64,000 nt of DNA from Candidatus Latescibacterota bacterium (GCA_022823465.1 JAJEHX010000025.1:1-64000); one strand, 5' to 3'; counted from the first letter of the stretch, positions 1 to 8,365 are shown. Notes: generated by a model from the letters alone, not told the origin. Numbers and translations are program-made.

Positions 1-474
1 ATGGAGAAATACTGGCTGCCCTGGCTGGTGGGCATGCCCGCTGAGACGTCCCGGGCGATCTGTTCCATGATCTTCGGCGGGGTGCTCGAGCGCCTCCCCG
101 ACCTGCGCGTGGCCTTTGCCCACGGCGGCGGATCCTTTCCAGCGACCATCGGACGGATCGACTACGGATTCCAGATCCGCCCGGACCTGTGCGCGGTGGA
201 CAACGACGTGCTGCCCAGCCACTACCTGGGCAGATTCTACCTGGATTCCCTCGTCCACGACAGCCGTATCCTGGACTACCTGATCCACCTCATCGGGCCG
301 GACCATATCGCCCTGGGTTCGGACTACCCCTTCCCCCTCGGCGAGGCTGTTCCAGGCCGGATGATCGAATCCATGGACCACCTGGACGATGACGTGAAAT
401 CCAGGCTGCTGTACCGCTCCGCCCTCGCCTGGCTCAACCTGGAAGCGGAACGGTTTTTCGATGGGAACGGTTAG
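1..474 (+). CDS. 2-amino-3-carboxymuconate-6-semialdehyde decarboxylase (ACMSD), C-terminal part
   Basis: C-terminal half of an amidohydrolase-family decarboxylase; the gene enters from beyond the left edge, so the true start is not visible. ACMSD removes CO2 from 2-amino-3-carboxymuconate semialdehyde, diverting kynurenine-pathway carbon from quinolinate to 2-aminomuconate. Visible family marks are the AHGGGSFP segment (metal-binding His of the TIM barrel) and GSDYPFPLGE, which carries the metal/catalytic Asp. It ends three bases before the kynureninase start, so the two are co-transcribed. The neighbouring kynU, kmo, semialdehyde dehydrogenase and 3-HAO genes make this assignment much safer than the fold alone would. 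Confidence 0.85.
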   Translation: MEKYWLPWLVGMPAETSRAICSMIFGGVLERLPDLRVAFAHGGGSFPATIGRIDYGFQIRPDLCAVDNDVLPSHYLGRFYLDSLVHDSRILDYLIHLIGPDHIALGSDYPFPLGEAVPGRMIESMDHLDDDVKSRLLYRSALAWLNLEAERFFDGNG

Positions 475-477
475 CCA

Positions 478-1758
478 ATGGATGATGCCGCGCTCGACCT
501 GCGAATGAACGCCGCCGAAATGGACACCCGGGACGAACTCTCGCCCTTCCGGTCGCGCTTTCATGTTCCCCGGGCCAAAAACGGAGCGGATACGGTCTAC
601 CTGGTGGGCCATTCGCTCGGACTCCAGCCGAAATCCGCCCGGGACTACGTGGACCGGGAGCTCGATGACTGGCGCAGGCTGGGCGTCGAGGGCCACTTCG
701 AGGGGGACAATCCCTGGATGCCCTACCACGAAGCACTGGCAGAGCCGCTGGCCCGCCTCGCGGGCGCCCTGCCCGGCGAAGTCGTGGCCATGAACACCCT
801 TACGGTGAACCTGCACCTGATGATGGTCTCCTTCTACCGTCCCACGCCGGAGCGCAACCGCATCCTCGTCGAGGGGTCCGCATTTCCCTCGGACCAGTAC
901 GCCGTCGCCTCGCAGGCCGCCTGGCACGGTTACGACCCCGCCGAATGCGTGATCGAATTGCATCCCCGGGAAGGGGAGGACGTCATCCGTACCGGGGATA
1001 TCGAGGACCTGCTCGAACGGGAGGGCGAGCAAATCGCGCTGGTCTTCCTGGGCGGGGTGAACTACCTGACCGGCCAGGCCTTCGACATGGAACGGATCAC
1101 CCGGGCGGGCCACCGGCAGGGATGCGTCGTGGGGTTCGACCTCGCCCATGCCATGGGCAACCTGGCGCTGAGTCTTCACGACTGGGACGTCGACTTTGCC
1201 GTCTGGTGTTCCTACAAGTACCTGAACGGAGGACCCGGATGCGTGGGCGGATGCTTCGTCCACGAAAAGCACGGCCGTCGAAACGACCTGCCTCGGTTCG
1301 CCGGATGGTGGGGCCACGACAAGTCCACCCGGTTCCGGATGCCCCCGGCTTTCGAGGCGATCCCGGGGGCGGAAGGCTGGCAGCTCAGCAACCCACCCAT
1401 CCTCCCCCTGGCGGCTCTGCGCGCCTCGCTGGAGCTCTTCGACGAGGCGGGCATGGACCGGCTGCGTGAGAAAAGCAAAAGACTGACCAGGTACCTGGAA
1501 CATCTGCTCCGGACCCGCTTTGCGGATGAACTGGCCGTCATCTCGCCGTCGGACCCGGAACAGCGGGGGTGCCAGCTTTCGCTCAGGACGGGGCCGAAAG
1601 GACAGCGCGTGCACGAGCACCTGTCGGAGCATGGCATCTGGTGCGACTGGCGGGAGCCTGACGTGATCCGTGTCGCCCCCGTGCCGCTCTACAACCGTTT
1701 TAAGGATGTCCATCGTTTCGTGGAGGTCATGGCGGAGGGGATGGAATCGGCCGGATGA
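478..1758 (+). CDS. kynU: Kynureninase
   Basis: PLP-dependent fold-type I hydrolase that cleaves 3-hydroxykynurenine or kynurenine to (3-hydroxy)anthranilate and alanine in the cytosol. The 426-residue length is normal. Recognisable are the N-terminal YLVGHSLG, the GFDLAHAMGN segment with the PLP-pyridine Asp, and WCSYKYLNGGPG with the Schiff-base lysine. The ATG lies three bases after the ACMSD stop and no strong ribosome site precedes it, which suits translational coupling. It feeds 3-hydroxyanthranilate to the dioxygenase encoded at 5221-5745. Confidence 0.93.
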   Translation: MDDAALDLRMNAAEMDTRDELSPFRSRFHVPRAKNGADTVYLVGHSLGLQPKSARDYVDRELDDWRRLGVEGHFEGDNPWMPYHEALAEPLARLAGALPGEVVAMNTLTVNLHLMMVSFYRPTPERNRILVEGSAFPSDQYAVASQAAWHGYDPAECVIELHPREGEDVIRTGDIEDLLEREGEQIALVFLGGVNYLTGQAFDMERITRAGHRQGCVVGFDLAHAMGNLALSLHDWDVDFAVWCSYKYLNGGPGCVGGCFVHEKHGRRNDLPRFAGWWGHDKSTRFRMPPAFEAIPGAEGWQLSNPPILPLAALRASLELFDEAGMDRLREKSKRLTRYLEHLLRTRFADELAVISPSDPEQRGCQLSLRTGPKGQRVHEHLSEHGIWCDWREPDVIRVAPVPLYNRFKDVHRFVEVMAEGMESAG

Positions 1759-1809
1759 CCCTGTTTTGTTCCGGGTTTCATACCGGTCCCAATCCGTTTG
1801 AGGGTGCCG

Positions 1810-3186
1810 ATGAGCATCAAGCGGGAAACCATAACCCTGGTAGGCGCGGGGCTTGCCGGATCCCTGCTGGCGGTCTTTCTCGCCCGCCGTGGATTCCGGA
1901 TCGAAGTATACGAAAAGCGGCCCGATATCCGGCGGGAATCGGCCGGAGCCGGCCAGGCCGGCCTGGCCGGCCGGTCGATCAACCTGGCCATGTCCGTCCG
2001 CGGTCTCCATGCCCTGCACCAGGTCGGCCTGAAGGACGAAGTCCTGGGCATGGCGATACCCATGGCGGGGCGGCTGATCCATCCCGTGGAAGGCGAAAAG
2101 GTCCTCCAGCCCTATGGCCAGCGGGACGAAGAGGTCATCTATTCCGTCTCCCGGGGCGAACTGAACCGGGTCCTGGTGAGCGCAGCGGAGCGGCAGGACG
2201 GCGTACGGCTTCATTTCAATGCCCGGTGCACCGGGGTGGAGTTCCGTACCGGCGTGCTGTACGTCCGCGACGACGCGACCAATCATGTCCACTCGCTCCG
2301 TCCGCGGCGGATCATCGGCGTGGACGGCTCCGCTTCTGCCATCCGGACCGCCATGATGAACGCGGGACGGTTCGATCTCTCCCAGCAGTACCTGACCCAC
2401 GGATACAAGGAACTGACCATTCCCGCCGGACCGGACGGCGCATACAGGATGGAGCCCAACGCCCTGCACATCTGGCCCCGGGGGCTGTACATGCTGATCG
2501 CGCTGCCCAACCTGGACGGCAGTTTCACCTGTACCCTCTTCTTTCCCCACGAAGGCGAATACAGTTTCGACAGCCTCCAGGATCCGGCGCAGGTGCTCGA
2601 CTTTTTCGGCCGACAGTTTCCCGACGCGACGGCGCTTATGCCCGACCTGCCCGCCCTGTACCGCGGCAATCCCACGGGCTCCCTGGTCACGCTCAAGTGT
2701 TTCCCCTGGCACTATCGCGACCGGGTCCTGCTCCTGGGTGACGCCGCCCACGCCATCGTGCCCTTCTTCGGCCAGGGCATGAACTGCGCCTTCGAAGACT
2801 GCACCGTCCTCGATGAATGTATCGAGGCATACTGGCCGGACTGGGGACAGGTATTCGAGTCCTTCGGGCAGCGCAGGAAGGAGAACACGGATGCCATCGC
2901 CGACATGGCGCTTGCGAATTACGTCGAGATGCGCGACCTGGTGAGCGACCCCGGTTTTCAGTTGCGTCAGAAGGTGGGCTTTCTGCTGGAGCAGAGGTTC
3001 CCCGACCTGTTCATCCCGCGGTATTCCATGGTGTCGTTCCACCGGTTTCCCTACAGCGAGGCCCTGCAGCGCGGCGAAATCCAGGACGGCATCCTGCGGG
3101 AGCTTTGCGCTTCCGTCTCCTCGGCGGAACAGGTCGACTGGAACAGGGCGGACCGCCTGGTCAGGGAGCGGCTCGGCACCAACTGA
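1810..3186 (+). CDS. kmo: Kynurenine 3-monooxygenase
   Basis: FAD- and NADPH-dependent hydroxylase making 3-hydroxykynurenine. The N-terminal dinucleotide fold VGAGLAGSLLAVFLARRG and the downstream GDAAHAIVPFFGQGMN motif (FAD ribityl contact and the kynurenine-site loop) are both present, and the length of about 458 residues fits the family. I start it at the ATG at 1810, which has GAGGG five bases upstream, rather than at an in-frame TTG 12 bases earlier. It follows kynU by about 50 bases and belongs to the same operon. The C-terminal third is typical of bacterial KMO, which may associate with the membrane. Confidence 0.92.
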   Translation: MSIKRETITLVGAGLAGSLLAVFLARRGFRIEVYEKRPDIRRESAGAGQAGLAGRSINLAMSVRGLHALHQVGLKDEVLGMAIPMAGRLIHPVEGEKVLQPYGQRDEEVIYSVSRGELNRVLVSAAERQDGVRLHFNARCTGVEFRTGVLYVRDDATNHVHSLRPRRIIGVDGSASAIRTAMMNAGRFDLSQQYLTHGYKELTIPAGPDGAYRMEPNALHIWPRGLYMLIALPNLDGSFTCTLFFPHEGEYSFDSLQDPAQVLDFFGRQFPDATALMPDLPALYRGNPTGSLVTLKCFPWHYRDRVLLLGDAAHAIVPFFGQGMNCAFEDCTVLDECIEAYWPDWGQVFESFGQRRKENTDAIADMALANYVEMRDLVSDPGFQLRQKVGFLLEQRFPDLFIPRYSMVSFHRFPYSEALQRGEIQDGILRELCASVSSAEQVDWNRADRLVRERLGTN

Positions 3187-3238
3187 CCGAAGCATGGCGG
3201 TACGCCGGAAAAGGCCGTGATGATCGGCGCCCGCCGGC

Positions 3239-3267
3239 TTGACAGGCCATCCGGCCAGGTCTACATT
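3239..3267 (+). promoter_or_regulatory. Sigma-70 promoter for the aminomuconate genes
   Basis: TTGACA, 17 bases, TACATT, placed about 70 bases ahead of the dehydrogenase start in the 152-base gap after kmo. Seen directly; the role is inferred. It implies that the lower half of the pathway has its own start in addition to any read-through. Confidence 0.6.
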
Positions 3268-3338
3268 GTATATTACCTTACGCGGCGCACAGGCCTGGCG
3301 CTTCCACCTCCACGTCTCCAACGGTTCTCTCCACAATA

Positions 3339-4778
3339 ATGCATGTACTGAACTACATTGGCGGCAAACTGCGCGAGCCTGCGGGCGGCGGCTACCTGGA
3401 CAACGTCGATCCCGCCACGGCCACCGTGCTGGGCAGGATTCCCGACTCGGACGCCCGGGACGTGGAAGAAGCGGTGAACGCGGCGGAAGACGCCTTCCCG
3501 GCCTGGTCGTCGCTGTCCGTGCAGGAACGTTCCGGGCATCTCCTCCGCATCGCCGACCTGATCGAGGAAAGGCGGGATGAACTGGCCCTGGCGGAATCGA
3601 ACGATACGGGCAAGCCGGTAACCCTGGCGGAGACGGTGGACATCCCCCGCGCCGCGAGCAACTTCCGTTTCTACGCCACGGCCATCGAGCACTTCTCCAG
3701 CGAGACCCACTCCATGGGGAAAGCCGCCTTCAATTACACCCTGCGCGCACCCATCGGCATCGCCGGGTGCATATCTCCCTGGAACCTGCCCCTCTACCTG
3801 CTGACGTGGAAGATCGCGCCGGCGCTCGCCGCGGGCAACTGCGTGATCGGCAAACCCTCGGAACTGACCCCCACGACCGCGTTCCTGCTGTCGGAGATCT
3901 GCAAGGAGGCGGGACTGCCGCCCGGCGTACTGAACATCGTGCACGGCTACGGGCACAGGGCGGGATCGGCGGTGGCGGACCATCCGCGTATCCCGGCCGT
4001 ATCCTTCACCGGCGGGACGGAAACGGGCAGGAAGATCGCAGCCGCGGCCGCCCCGCACTTCAAGCGGGTCTCCCTCGAACTGGGCGGAAAGAACCCGAAC
4101 ATCGTCTTCGCGGACTGTCCCTACGAGGAAGCGCTGCAGACCGCCCTGCCGTCCTCTTTCTCCAACCAGGGCGAGATCTGTCTGTGCGGCCCGCGCATCT
4201 TCATCGAACGTCCCCTCTACGATACCTTTCGCGACGATTTCGTCGAGCGGACCCGGCAACTGACCGTCGGCGATCCCCGGTCCGCGGGCAATCGGCTCGG
4301 CGCCGTGGTGTCGGAGACCCACATGGACAAGATCCTGTCCTACATCGAACTGGCCAGGGACGAAGGCGGACGGATCCTCTGCGGGGGTCACAGGGTTCGG
4401 GAAAAGGGGCGCTGCAGGGACGGATGGTTCGTGGCGCCCACGGTGATCGAAGGCCTGCCGCCGGACTGCCGGACCAACCAGGAGGAGATCTTCGGCCCCG
4501 TCGTGTCGCTCATGCCCTTCGATTCCGAGGATGAAGTAATAGCCCAGGCCAACGGCACGCCGTACGGTCTCGCCGCCATGCTGTGGACCGGCAGCCTGGG
4601 CCGGGCTCACCGCGTCGCCGAGCGACTGCACGCCGGCATCATCTGGATCAACTGCTGGATGCTGCGGGACCTTCGGACGCCCTTTGGCGGCATGAAGCAT
4701 TCGGGCGTGGGCCGCGAAGGGGGATTAGAGGCCCTTCGGTTCTTCACGGAACCCAAGAACGTGTGCATAAAAATGTAG
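3339..4778 (+). CDS. 2-aminomuconate 6-semialdehyde dehydrogenase
   Basis: NAD-dependent aldehyde dehydrogenase of 479 residues oxidising 2-aminomuconate semialdehyde to 2-aminomuconate. Family marks: SPWNLPLYLLTWK (NAD-binding), FTGGTETGRKI, the glutamate motif LELGGKNPN, the catalytic cysteine in NQGEICLCGPR, and EEIFGPVV. The closest subfamily by wording is the hydroxymuconic/aminomuconic semialdehyde dehydrogenases (AmnC/NbaE/XylG). The substrate assignment rests on position between kmo/ACMSD and the deaminase. It is separated by 12 bases from the next gene. Confidence 0.87.
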   Translation: MHVLNYIGGKLREPAGGGYLDNVDPATATVLGRIPDSDARDVEEAVNAAEDAFPAWSSLSVQERSGHLLRIADLIEERRDELALAESNDTGKPVTLAETVDIPRAASNFRFYATAIEHFSSETHSMGKAAFNYTLRAPIGIAGCISPWNLPLYLLTWKIAPALAAGNCVIGKPSELTPTTAFLLSEICKEAGLPPGVLNIVHGYGHRAGSAVADHPRIPAVSFTGGTETGRKIAAAAAPHFKRVSLELGGKNPNIVFADCPYEEALQTALPSSFSNQGEICLCGPRIFIERPLYDTFRDDFVERTRQLTVGDPRSAGNRLGAVVSETHMDKILSYIELARDEGGRILCGGHRVREKGRCRDGWFVAPTVIEGLPPDCRTNQEEIFGPVVSLMPFDSEDEVIAQANGTPYGLAAMLWTGSLGRAHRVAERLHAGIIWINCWMLRDLRTPFGGMKHSGVGREGGLEALRFFTEPKNVCIKM

Positions 4779-4790
4779 CGGAGAGTGGAA

Positions 4791-5204
4791 TTGCATAAAC
4801 ATTATGATTCCGACCGCGCACCCGAACCGGTGGGACCCTATCCCCACGCCCGCCGCGTGGGCAACCTGCTGTTTCTCTCGGGCATCGGTCCCCGCGCCAG
4901 GGGCCGGCGGGATATCCCGGGCGTGACCCTGGGACCGGACGGCGAGATCGCGTCCTACGATATCGAGGAACAGTGTCATTCGGTCTTCCATAACGTCCGC
5001 TGCATCCTCGAAGACGCGGGCAGCGCCTGGGAGAACCTGGTGGACATCACCGTGTACCTTACCGACATGGAAAGGGACTTCGCGGTATTCAACCGGATCT
5101 ACCGTGAGTATTTCAAAGAGAACCAGCCCTGCCGGACCACGGTTGGCGTTTCGCGGCTTCCCACCCGGATTGCCATCGAACTGAAATGCATCGCCACTAT
5201 CTGA
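4791..5204 (+). CDS. RidA-family 2-aminomuconate deaminase
   Basis: Small RidA/YjgF-fold protein of about 137 residues, expected to hydrolyse 2-aminomuconate to 4-oxalocrotonate and ammonia, as in the AmnD/NbaF branch. The pattern YPHARRVGNLLFLSGIGPR and the C-terminal RTTVGVSRLP segment are typical. Two non-ATG starts are possible: GTG at 4785 with GGAG only one base ahead, or TTG at 4791 with the same GGAG at seven bases. The TTG is chosen for that spacing. Other RidA proteins deaminate generic enamines, so specificity is from context. Confidence 0.8.
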   Translation: MHKHYDSDRAPEPVGPYPHARRVGNLLFLSGIGPRARGRRDIPGVTLGPDGEIASYDIEEQCHSVFHNVRCILEDAGSAWENLVDITVYLTDMERDFAVFNRIYREYFKENQPCRTTVGVSRLPTRIAIELKCIATI

Positions 5205-5220
5205 ACAAGGAGGTTCGATC

Positions 5221-5745
5221 ATGGCGGTAACGGCTCCATTCAACTTCAAGGCCTGGATAGACGAGCACAGGCATCTGCTCAAACCTCCGGTCGGCAACCA
5301 GTGCGTCTACACGGAAGCGGAGGACTTCATCGTCATGGTCGTCGGCGGACCGAACGCCCGCAAGGACTACCACTACAACGAGGGCGAGGAGTTCTTCTAC
5401 CAGGTGGAGGGTGACATCGTACTGAAGATCATCGACGACGGCAGGCCGGTGGACATCCAGATCCGGGAAGGGGAGATCTTCCTGCTGCCGGCCGGCGTGC
5501 CCCACTCGCCCCAGCGACCGGCGGACACCGTGGGGCTGGTCATGGAGACCAAACGGAGAAGCGGTGAAATCGACGGGTTCATGTGGTATTGCGAAAGCTG
5601 CGGAAAGAAACTCTACGAAGAACACTTCGAACTGGAAGACATCGTCAGCCAGTTGCCGCCCGTCATGAACCGGTTCTTCAGCAGCGAGGAAAACCGAACC
5701 TGCAGGCACTGCGGCGCGGTCATGCCGAAACCGGAAGGCGGGTGA
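5221..5745 (+). CDS. nbaC: 3-hydroxyanthranilate 3,4-dioxygenase
   Basis: Cupin dioxygenase of 174 residues that opens the ring of 3-hydroxyanthranilate with O2 to give the ACMSD substrate. The catalytic Fe(II) set is visible: the His and Glu in DYHYNEGEEFFY and the later His in VPHSPQRP. The C-terminus keeps the second, rubredoxin-like iron site as CESC and CRHC pairs, which bacterial enzymes have. AAGGAGG lies seven bases before the ATG. It closes the kynurenine cluster; tryptophan dioxygenase and formamidase are not in the window. Confidence 0.94.
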   Translation: MAVTAPFNFKAWIDEHRHLLKPPVGNQCVYTEAEDFIVMVVGGPNARKDYHYNEGEEFFYQVEGDIVLKIIDDGRPVDIQIREGEIFLLPAGVPHSPQRPADTVGLVMETKRRSGEIDGFMWYCESCGKKLYEEHFELEDIVSQLPPVMNRFFSSEENRTCRHCGAVMPKPEGG

Positions 5746-6021
5746 CTATAGGGTAAACGGGGCGCGAAGCCGGATTTCCAGGTTTTCCACGGTTTTCCAG
5801 ACCCTTTTCCGACTAAAAGGTTGAATAGCATCGAACAGCGCGTTACTGGGAATTCAGCGCTAAATCGCGGGAAAATCTCCCGCAAATCGCGGAATCCTCC
5901 CATAAACGCGGTGTCAGACCGGATTTTCTGAGCATAAAAAACGACAAAGAGTTGACAAGTCGCCGGTTTGTGCTTATCTTATGTTTAGTAATTCGGTGAT
6001 GCTTTCGGAAAGGGGTAGAGT
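5746..6021 (+). promoter_or_regulatory. Intergenic region with sigma-70 promoter for the 84-residue gene
   Basis: The gap holds a near-consensus promoter: TTGACA at 5952, 17 bases, TATCTT at 5975-5980, about 42 bases before the small gene. Upstream of it lie AT-richer sequence and a 6-bp perfect hairpin at 5867-5883 without a T tract. No further gene is seen. Confidence 0.6.
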
Positions 6022-6276
6022 ATGGTACTCATTTACCGCGGATTCGAAGGCAACAGGGTGTTCAAGTGGAGCCGGGGAAACTCGGACCGGGTTACCGTGA
6101 TGTTTCCGGCGAAACCGTTCTTCAACCGGTGCATCAGCCGCGTGCTTGACCAGACACGCGCCGGAAAATCGGTTCTGGCCTGGGGAGATCCCGAAGGCCT
6201 GTCCCGCCTGGGGCTCGCCCTGAACGAACGGCATATTCCGACCACGCCCTTTGGCGATAGCGTTGTCGGCCGGTAG
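6022..6276 (+). CDS. Small protein of unknown function (84 residues)
   Basis: Short basic, soluble-looking protein with no signal peptide or membrane segment and no motif I recognise. Support for its being real is the strong promoter 42 bases upstream, a purine-rich GGAAAGGGG ribosome site before the ATG, and the lack of any better frame here. It contains a single Cys and a GDPEGL turn near the middle. It converges on the porin gene with a 48-base gap. Nothing nearby indicates its job. Confidence 0.5.
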   Translation: MVLIYRGFEGNRVFKWSRGNSDRVTVMFPAKPFFNRCISRVLDQTRAGKSVLAWGDPEGLSRLGLALNERHIPTTPFGDSVVGR

Positions 6277-6324
6277 CCTGTGCCGAACGGCTGGACAGAA
6301 AGCGCAAGCGCACCTCGGCGAAGA

Positions 6325-7515
6325 TCAGAATTCCAAGCCGAGTTGAACGGTGAAGATATCCCCGTTCGCGCCGGTGCCTTCATAGGCGGTCCCGTAGTCC
6401 CGGTCGTGTACCCACTCGAAGGTACCAAAAAGCAACTCGTTCCACAGATCCACGCTGAGCACGGCGAGGTACCTTGAAGCGGGCAATCCCAGGCCCGACG
6501 CTTCGGAAGTTCCCTGGTAACCCAGCATGAAGTCCCCGGACCTGCCCGCCAGTTCGAACCCATAGGCGGCTTCGAACGACCACGCCGAAGGACGGGCGCC
6601 ACGGGCGCCGAATGCCAGCAACTCCGGCTCGAAACGGTTCTGGGCGATCATGTATTCTCCGGCCACCGACACTTCGCCTAGCGCCAGTTGAGTGGCCAGC
6701 GACCAGCCCGGCGCCCGGTCTTCGTTATAGACTGCGGTCGGTCCGTGCCCGCCGTCGGCCGATGACTCGTGTTGTTCGTACAATCCCTCCTGGAAACTGT
6801 CCAGCGTACCCAGGTCGTCGATATAAGACAGGTTGAAAGCCAACCCGCCTTCTTCTTCCTCGCCCTTCTTGTAGCCCAAAGCGGCGCCGAATCCGGTTCG
6901 CGGGTCATGGGTGCGTTCGTCGTCGCCGTAGTATCCATAGACATTCCCCAGAAACGGACCCATTGAAACGCCCAGCACCAGCGATTTCTCCCGCTTCGAG
7001 CCATACTCGAAGGACAAAGGATCGATTATCGCGCCGGTCTCGAACGGTCCGATGCTCGCATCGTGCACCGCATGGACTTCGGCCAGTTCAAACAGGGTGA
7101 AGGGAAGAAACTGGATACCGCCCTTCAACCACCACCAGCCGTCCGGTGGCCCGATGACGACTGTCGCCATGATGATCCCGATGCCGTGACCCGCTTCATG
7201 TTCTTCTTCGTCTTCTTCGTGTTCGTGTAGCCAGATGACCTCGGTACCGAACCAGTCATGGGGCTCGATACCGATTCCGAGTTCCAGTTGCTCGGCCGCC
7301 GTGGAAGTGGAAACCTCGTCCTCAAAAGACCTTTCGCGCGACGCCGAAAGCTCCACGACACCGCCGATTTCAATGTATTTCATCAACGATCCCGCTTCAG
7401 CCTCCCCCGAAGCTTCCTGGGCGCTCGCGGTACTGCACCAGAATGCGGCAAAAAGCAGGGCGATAAGCGCGACCGGGACTCGGTGTTCATGCAAATCGCT
7501 GCTGGCGTTACACAC
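6325..7515 (-). CDS. LbtU-like outer-membrane porin
   Basis: Secreted 396-residue protein: a hydrophobic signal segment at about residues 14-33 ends in ASAQ, followed by alternating aromatic/hydrophobic strands typical of a beta-barrel and a C-terminal strand ending in aromatic LEF. The wording IEIGGVVELSAS...LGIGIEPHDWFGTEVIW resembles the LbtU siderophore-porin family. An early loop at about residues 98-112 is very rich in His and Glu and could bind metal. Start is a GTG with AAGGAG upstream, immediately after three 11-bp repeats. It lies downstream of the cupin gene and of an iron-box type promoter, which agrees with a role in metal or siderophore passage. The family call is by resemblance only. 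Confidence 0.6.
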   Translation of the reverse strand: MCNASSDLHEHRVPVALIALLFAAFWCSTASAQEASGEAEAGSLMKYIEIGGVVELSASRERSFEDEVSTSTAAEQLELGIGIEPHDWFGTEVIWLHEHEEDEEEHEAGHGIGIIMATVVIGPPDGWWWLKGGIQFLPFTLFELAEVHAVHDASIGPFETGAIIDPLSFEYGSKREKSLVLGVSMGPFLGNVYGYYGDDERTHDPRTGFGAALGYKKGEEEEGGLAFNLSYIDDLGTLDSFQEGLYEQHESSADGGHGPTAVYNEDRAPGWSLATQLALGEVSVAGEYMIAQNRFEPELLAFGARGARPSAWSFEAAYGFELAGRSGDFMLGYQGTSEASGLGLPASRYLAVLSVDLWNELLFGTFEWVHDRDYGTAYEGTGANGDIFTVQLGLEF

Positions 7516-7532
7516 GTGGCTCGCTACTCCTT

Positions 7533-7565
7533 AGTATAGAATCAGTATAGAATCAGTATAGAATC
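7533..7565 (-). repeat. Three tandem 11-bp repeats carrying TATACT
   Basis: On the minus strand GATTCTATACT occurs three times head to tail, directly before the ribosome site of the porin gene. Each copy contains TATACT, a good -10 hexamer, so the array may be a multi-start promoter, a slippage-prone spacer, or a binding array. Confidence 0.8.
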
Positions 7566-7641
7566 GCGGCTGTTCGTTTCCGGACCACCGGGAAAAAATG
7601 GAATCGCCACCGTGCATTCCCGGCCTCGGTTTTCTCTCGAA

Positions 7642-7959
7642 TCAGGGATGGGGCGCCATGAATACCAGCACCACCAGCCGCTCTCCGCCTGAGTTCAGAA
7701 CGCCGTGATCCACCCCGGGGGGACACAGCACGGCCGTACCGGGAACACCCTTTACGGTTTCATCTCCGACCGTGAAATCTCCGTTACCTTCCAGCACGTA
7801 GTAGATCTTGTCGTTTTCGGCGTGACTGTGAGCCTTCTGTTCCTGTCCCGGCTCGAAACAGTAGATGTCGCAGAACATGCGTTCCGTGTCGAAGAGATTG
7901 ACCTTCTGGAACTTCTCTTTCGAAAACTGTTTCTGTTCCGGTACGAACGTCACCGGCAT
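7642..7959 (-). CDS. Cupin-domain protein
   Basis: Single-domain cupin of 105 residues. Cupin motif 1 is seen as the His-rich KAHSHAENDKIYYVLEG, and motif 2 as CPPGVDHGVLN, so a metal site of three His and a Glu/Asp is likely. AAAGGAG lies nine bases before the ATG. It is the first gene behind the iron-box promoter at 8231-8295, read toward the porin 126 bases further on. Such stand-alone cupins can be dioxygenases, isomerases or small-molecule sensors; nothing here decides which. A link to iron is inferred from its promoter. Confidence 0.75.
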   Translation of the reverse strand: MPVTFVPEQKQFSKEKFQKVNLFDTERMFCDIYCFEPGQEQKAHSHAENDKIYYVLEGNGDFTVGDETVKGVPGTAVLCPPGVDHGVLNSGGERLVVLVFMAPHP

Positions 7960-8365
7960 GACGGCACGCTCCTTTGGCGATTGGCGCCTGACTGATATCG
8001 AGTCATCTCGAAGTATCTGAAAACCAGGTACTCAGTCGTTGCAGGTCCAGGTGAAAGATGAATGCGGAACTCGATGCGGATGCCGGTCTCGGAATCCGGT
8101 GCGGAAGACAAACCACTTGCGACCGGACCGGATACCGCCTTAACTTCAACGCGGGCAACCGATCAGGACGCGAATCTATCTGCACATTTCGCCGTTGTCA
8201 ACTTCCAGTGGCGCGTGATATGGACTGTCGTAATTTTTAGTCTAGACTAAATATATAGTTATATAATATATGTGTCAATAATTAGATTAAGAAAACAGCA
8301 GGGCCGATCTGAACCGAAACCGGCAAGACCATGCCTGAGAAAACCAGTGGAGCCGCAACCAGTCC
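7960..8365. other. 406-base intergenic region between cupin and dus
   Basis: Contains the leftward iron-box promoter at 8231-8295 and a leader of roughly 280 bases running to the cupin gene. A 60-residue frame in the leader has no coding character that I can support. I see no clear sigma-70 promoter for the rightward dus gene beyond the AT-rich element itself. Confidence 0.6.
8231..8295 (-). promoter_or_regulatory. Leftward promoter with DtxR-type operator (copy 1)
   Basis: Read on the minus strand: TTGACA (8273-8278), 17 bases, TATATT (8250-8255), then the perfect 16-bp palindrome TTTAGTCTAGACTAAA (8236-8251), which overlaps the -10 and the likely start point. The 65-base stretch matches the promoter of the DtxR/feo operon at 27986-28050 at 57 positions. 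A palindrome overlapping the start site suits metal-dependent repression by the DtxR-type regulator at 28104. Confidence 0.8.

Noticed and set aside
3273-4700. A 475-codon minus-strand frame opposite the semialdehyde dehydrogenase
   Set aside because: Shadow frame; the plus-strand protein has complete catalytic motifs.
5867-5883. Hairpin GCGGGA...TCCCGC as a terminator for the 3-HAO gene
   Set aside because: Six-base-pair stem without a T tract on either strand.
7533-7565. Possible mini CRISPR array
   Set aside because: Units are 11 bases with no spacers and no cas genes in the window.
8003-8185. A 60-codon minus-strand frame between the iron-box promoter and the cupin gene
   Set aside because: No ribosome site, Arg/Ser/Pro-rich random-looking translation; treated as untranslated leader.
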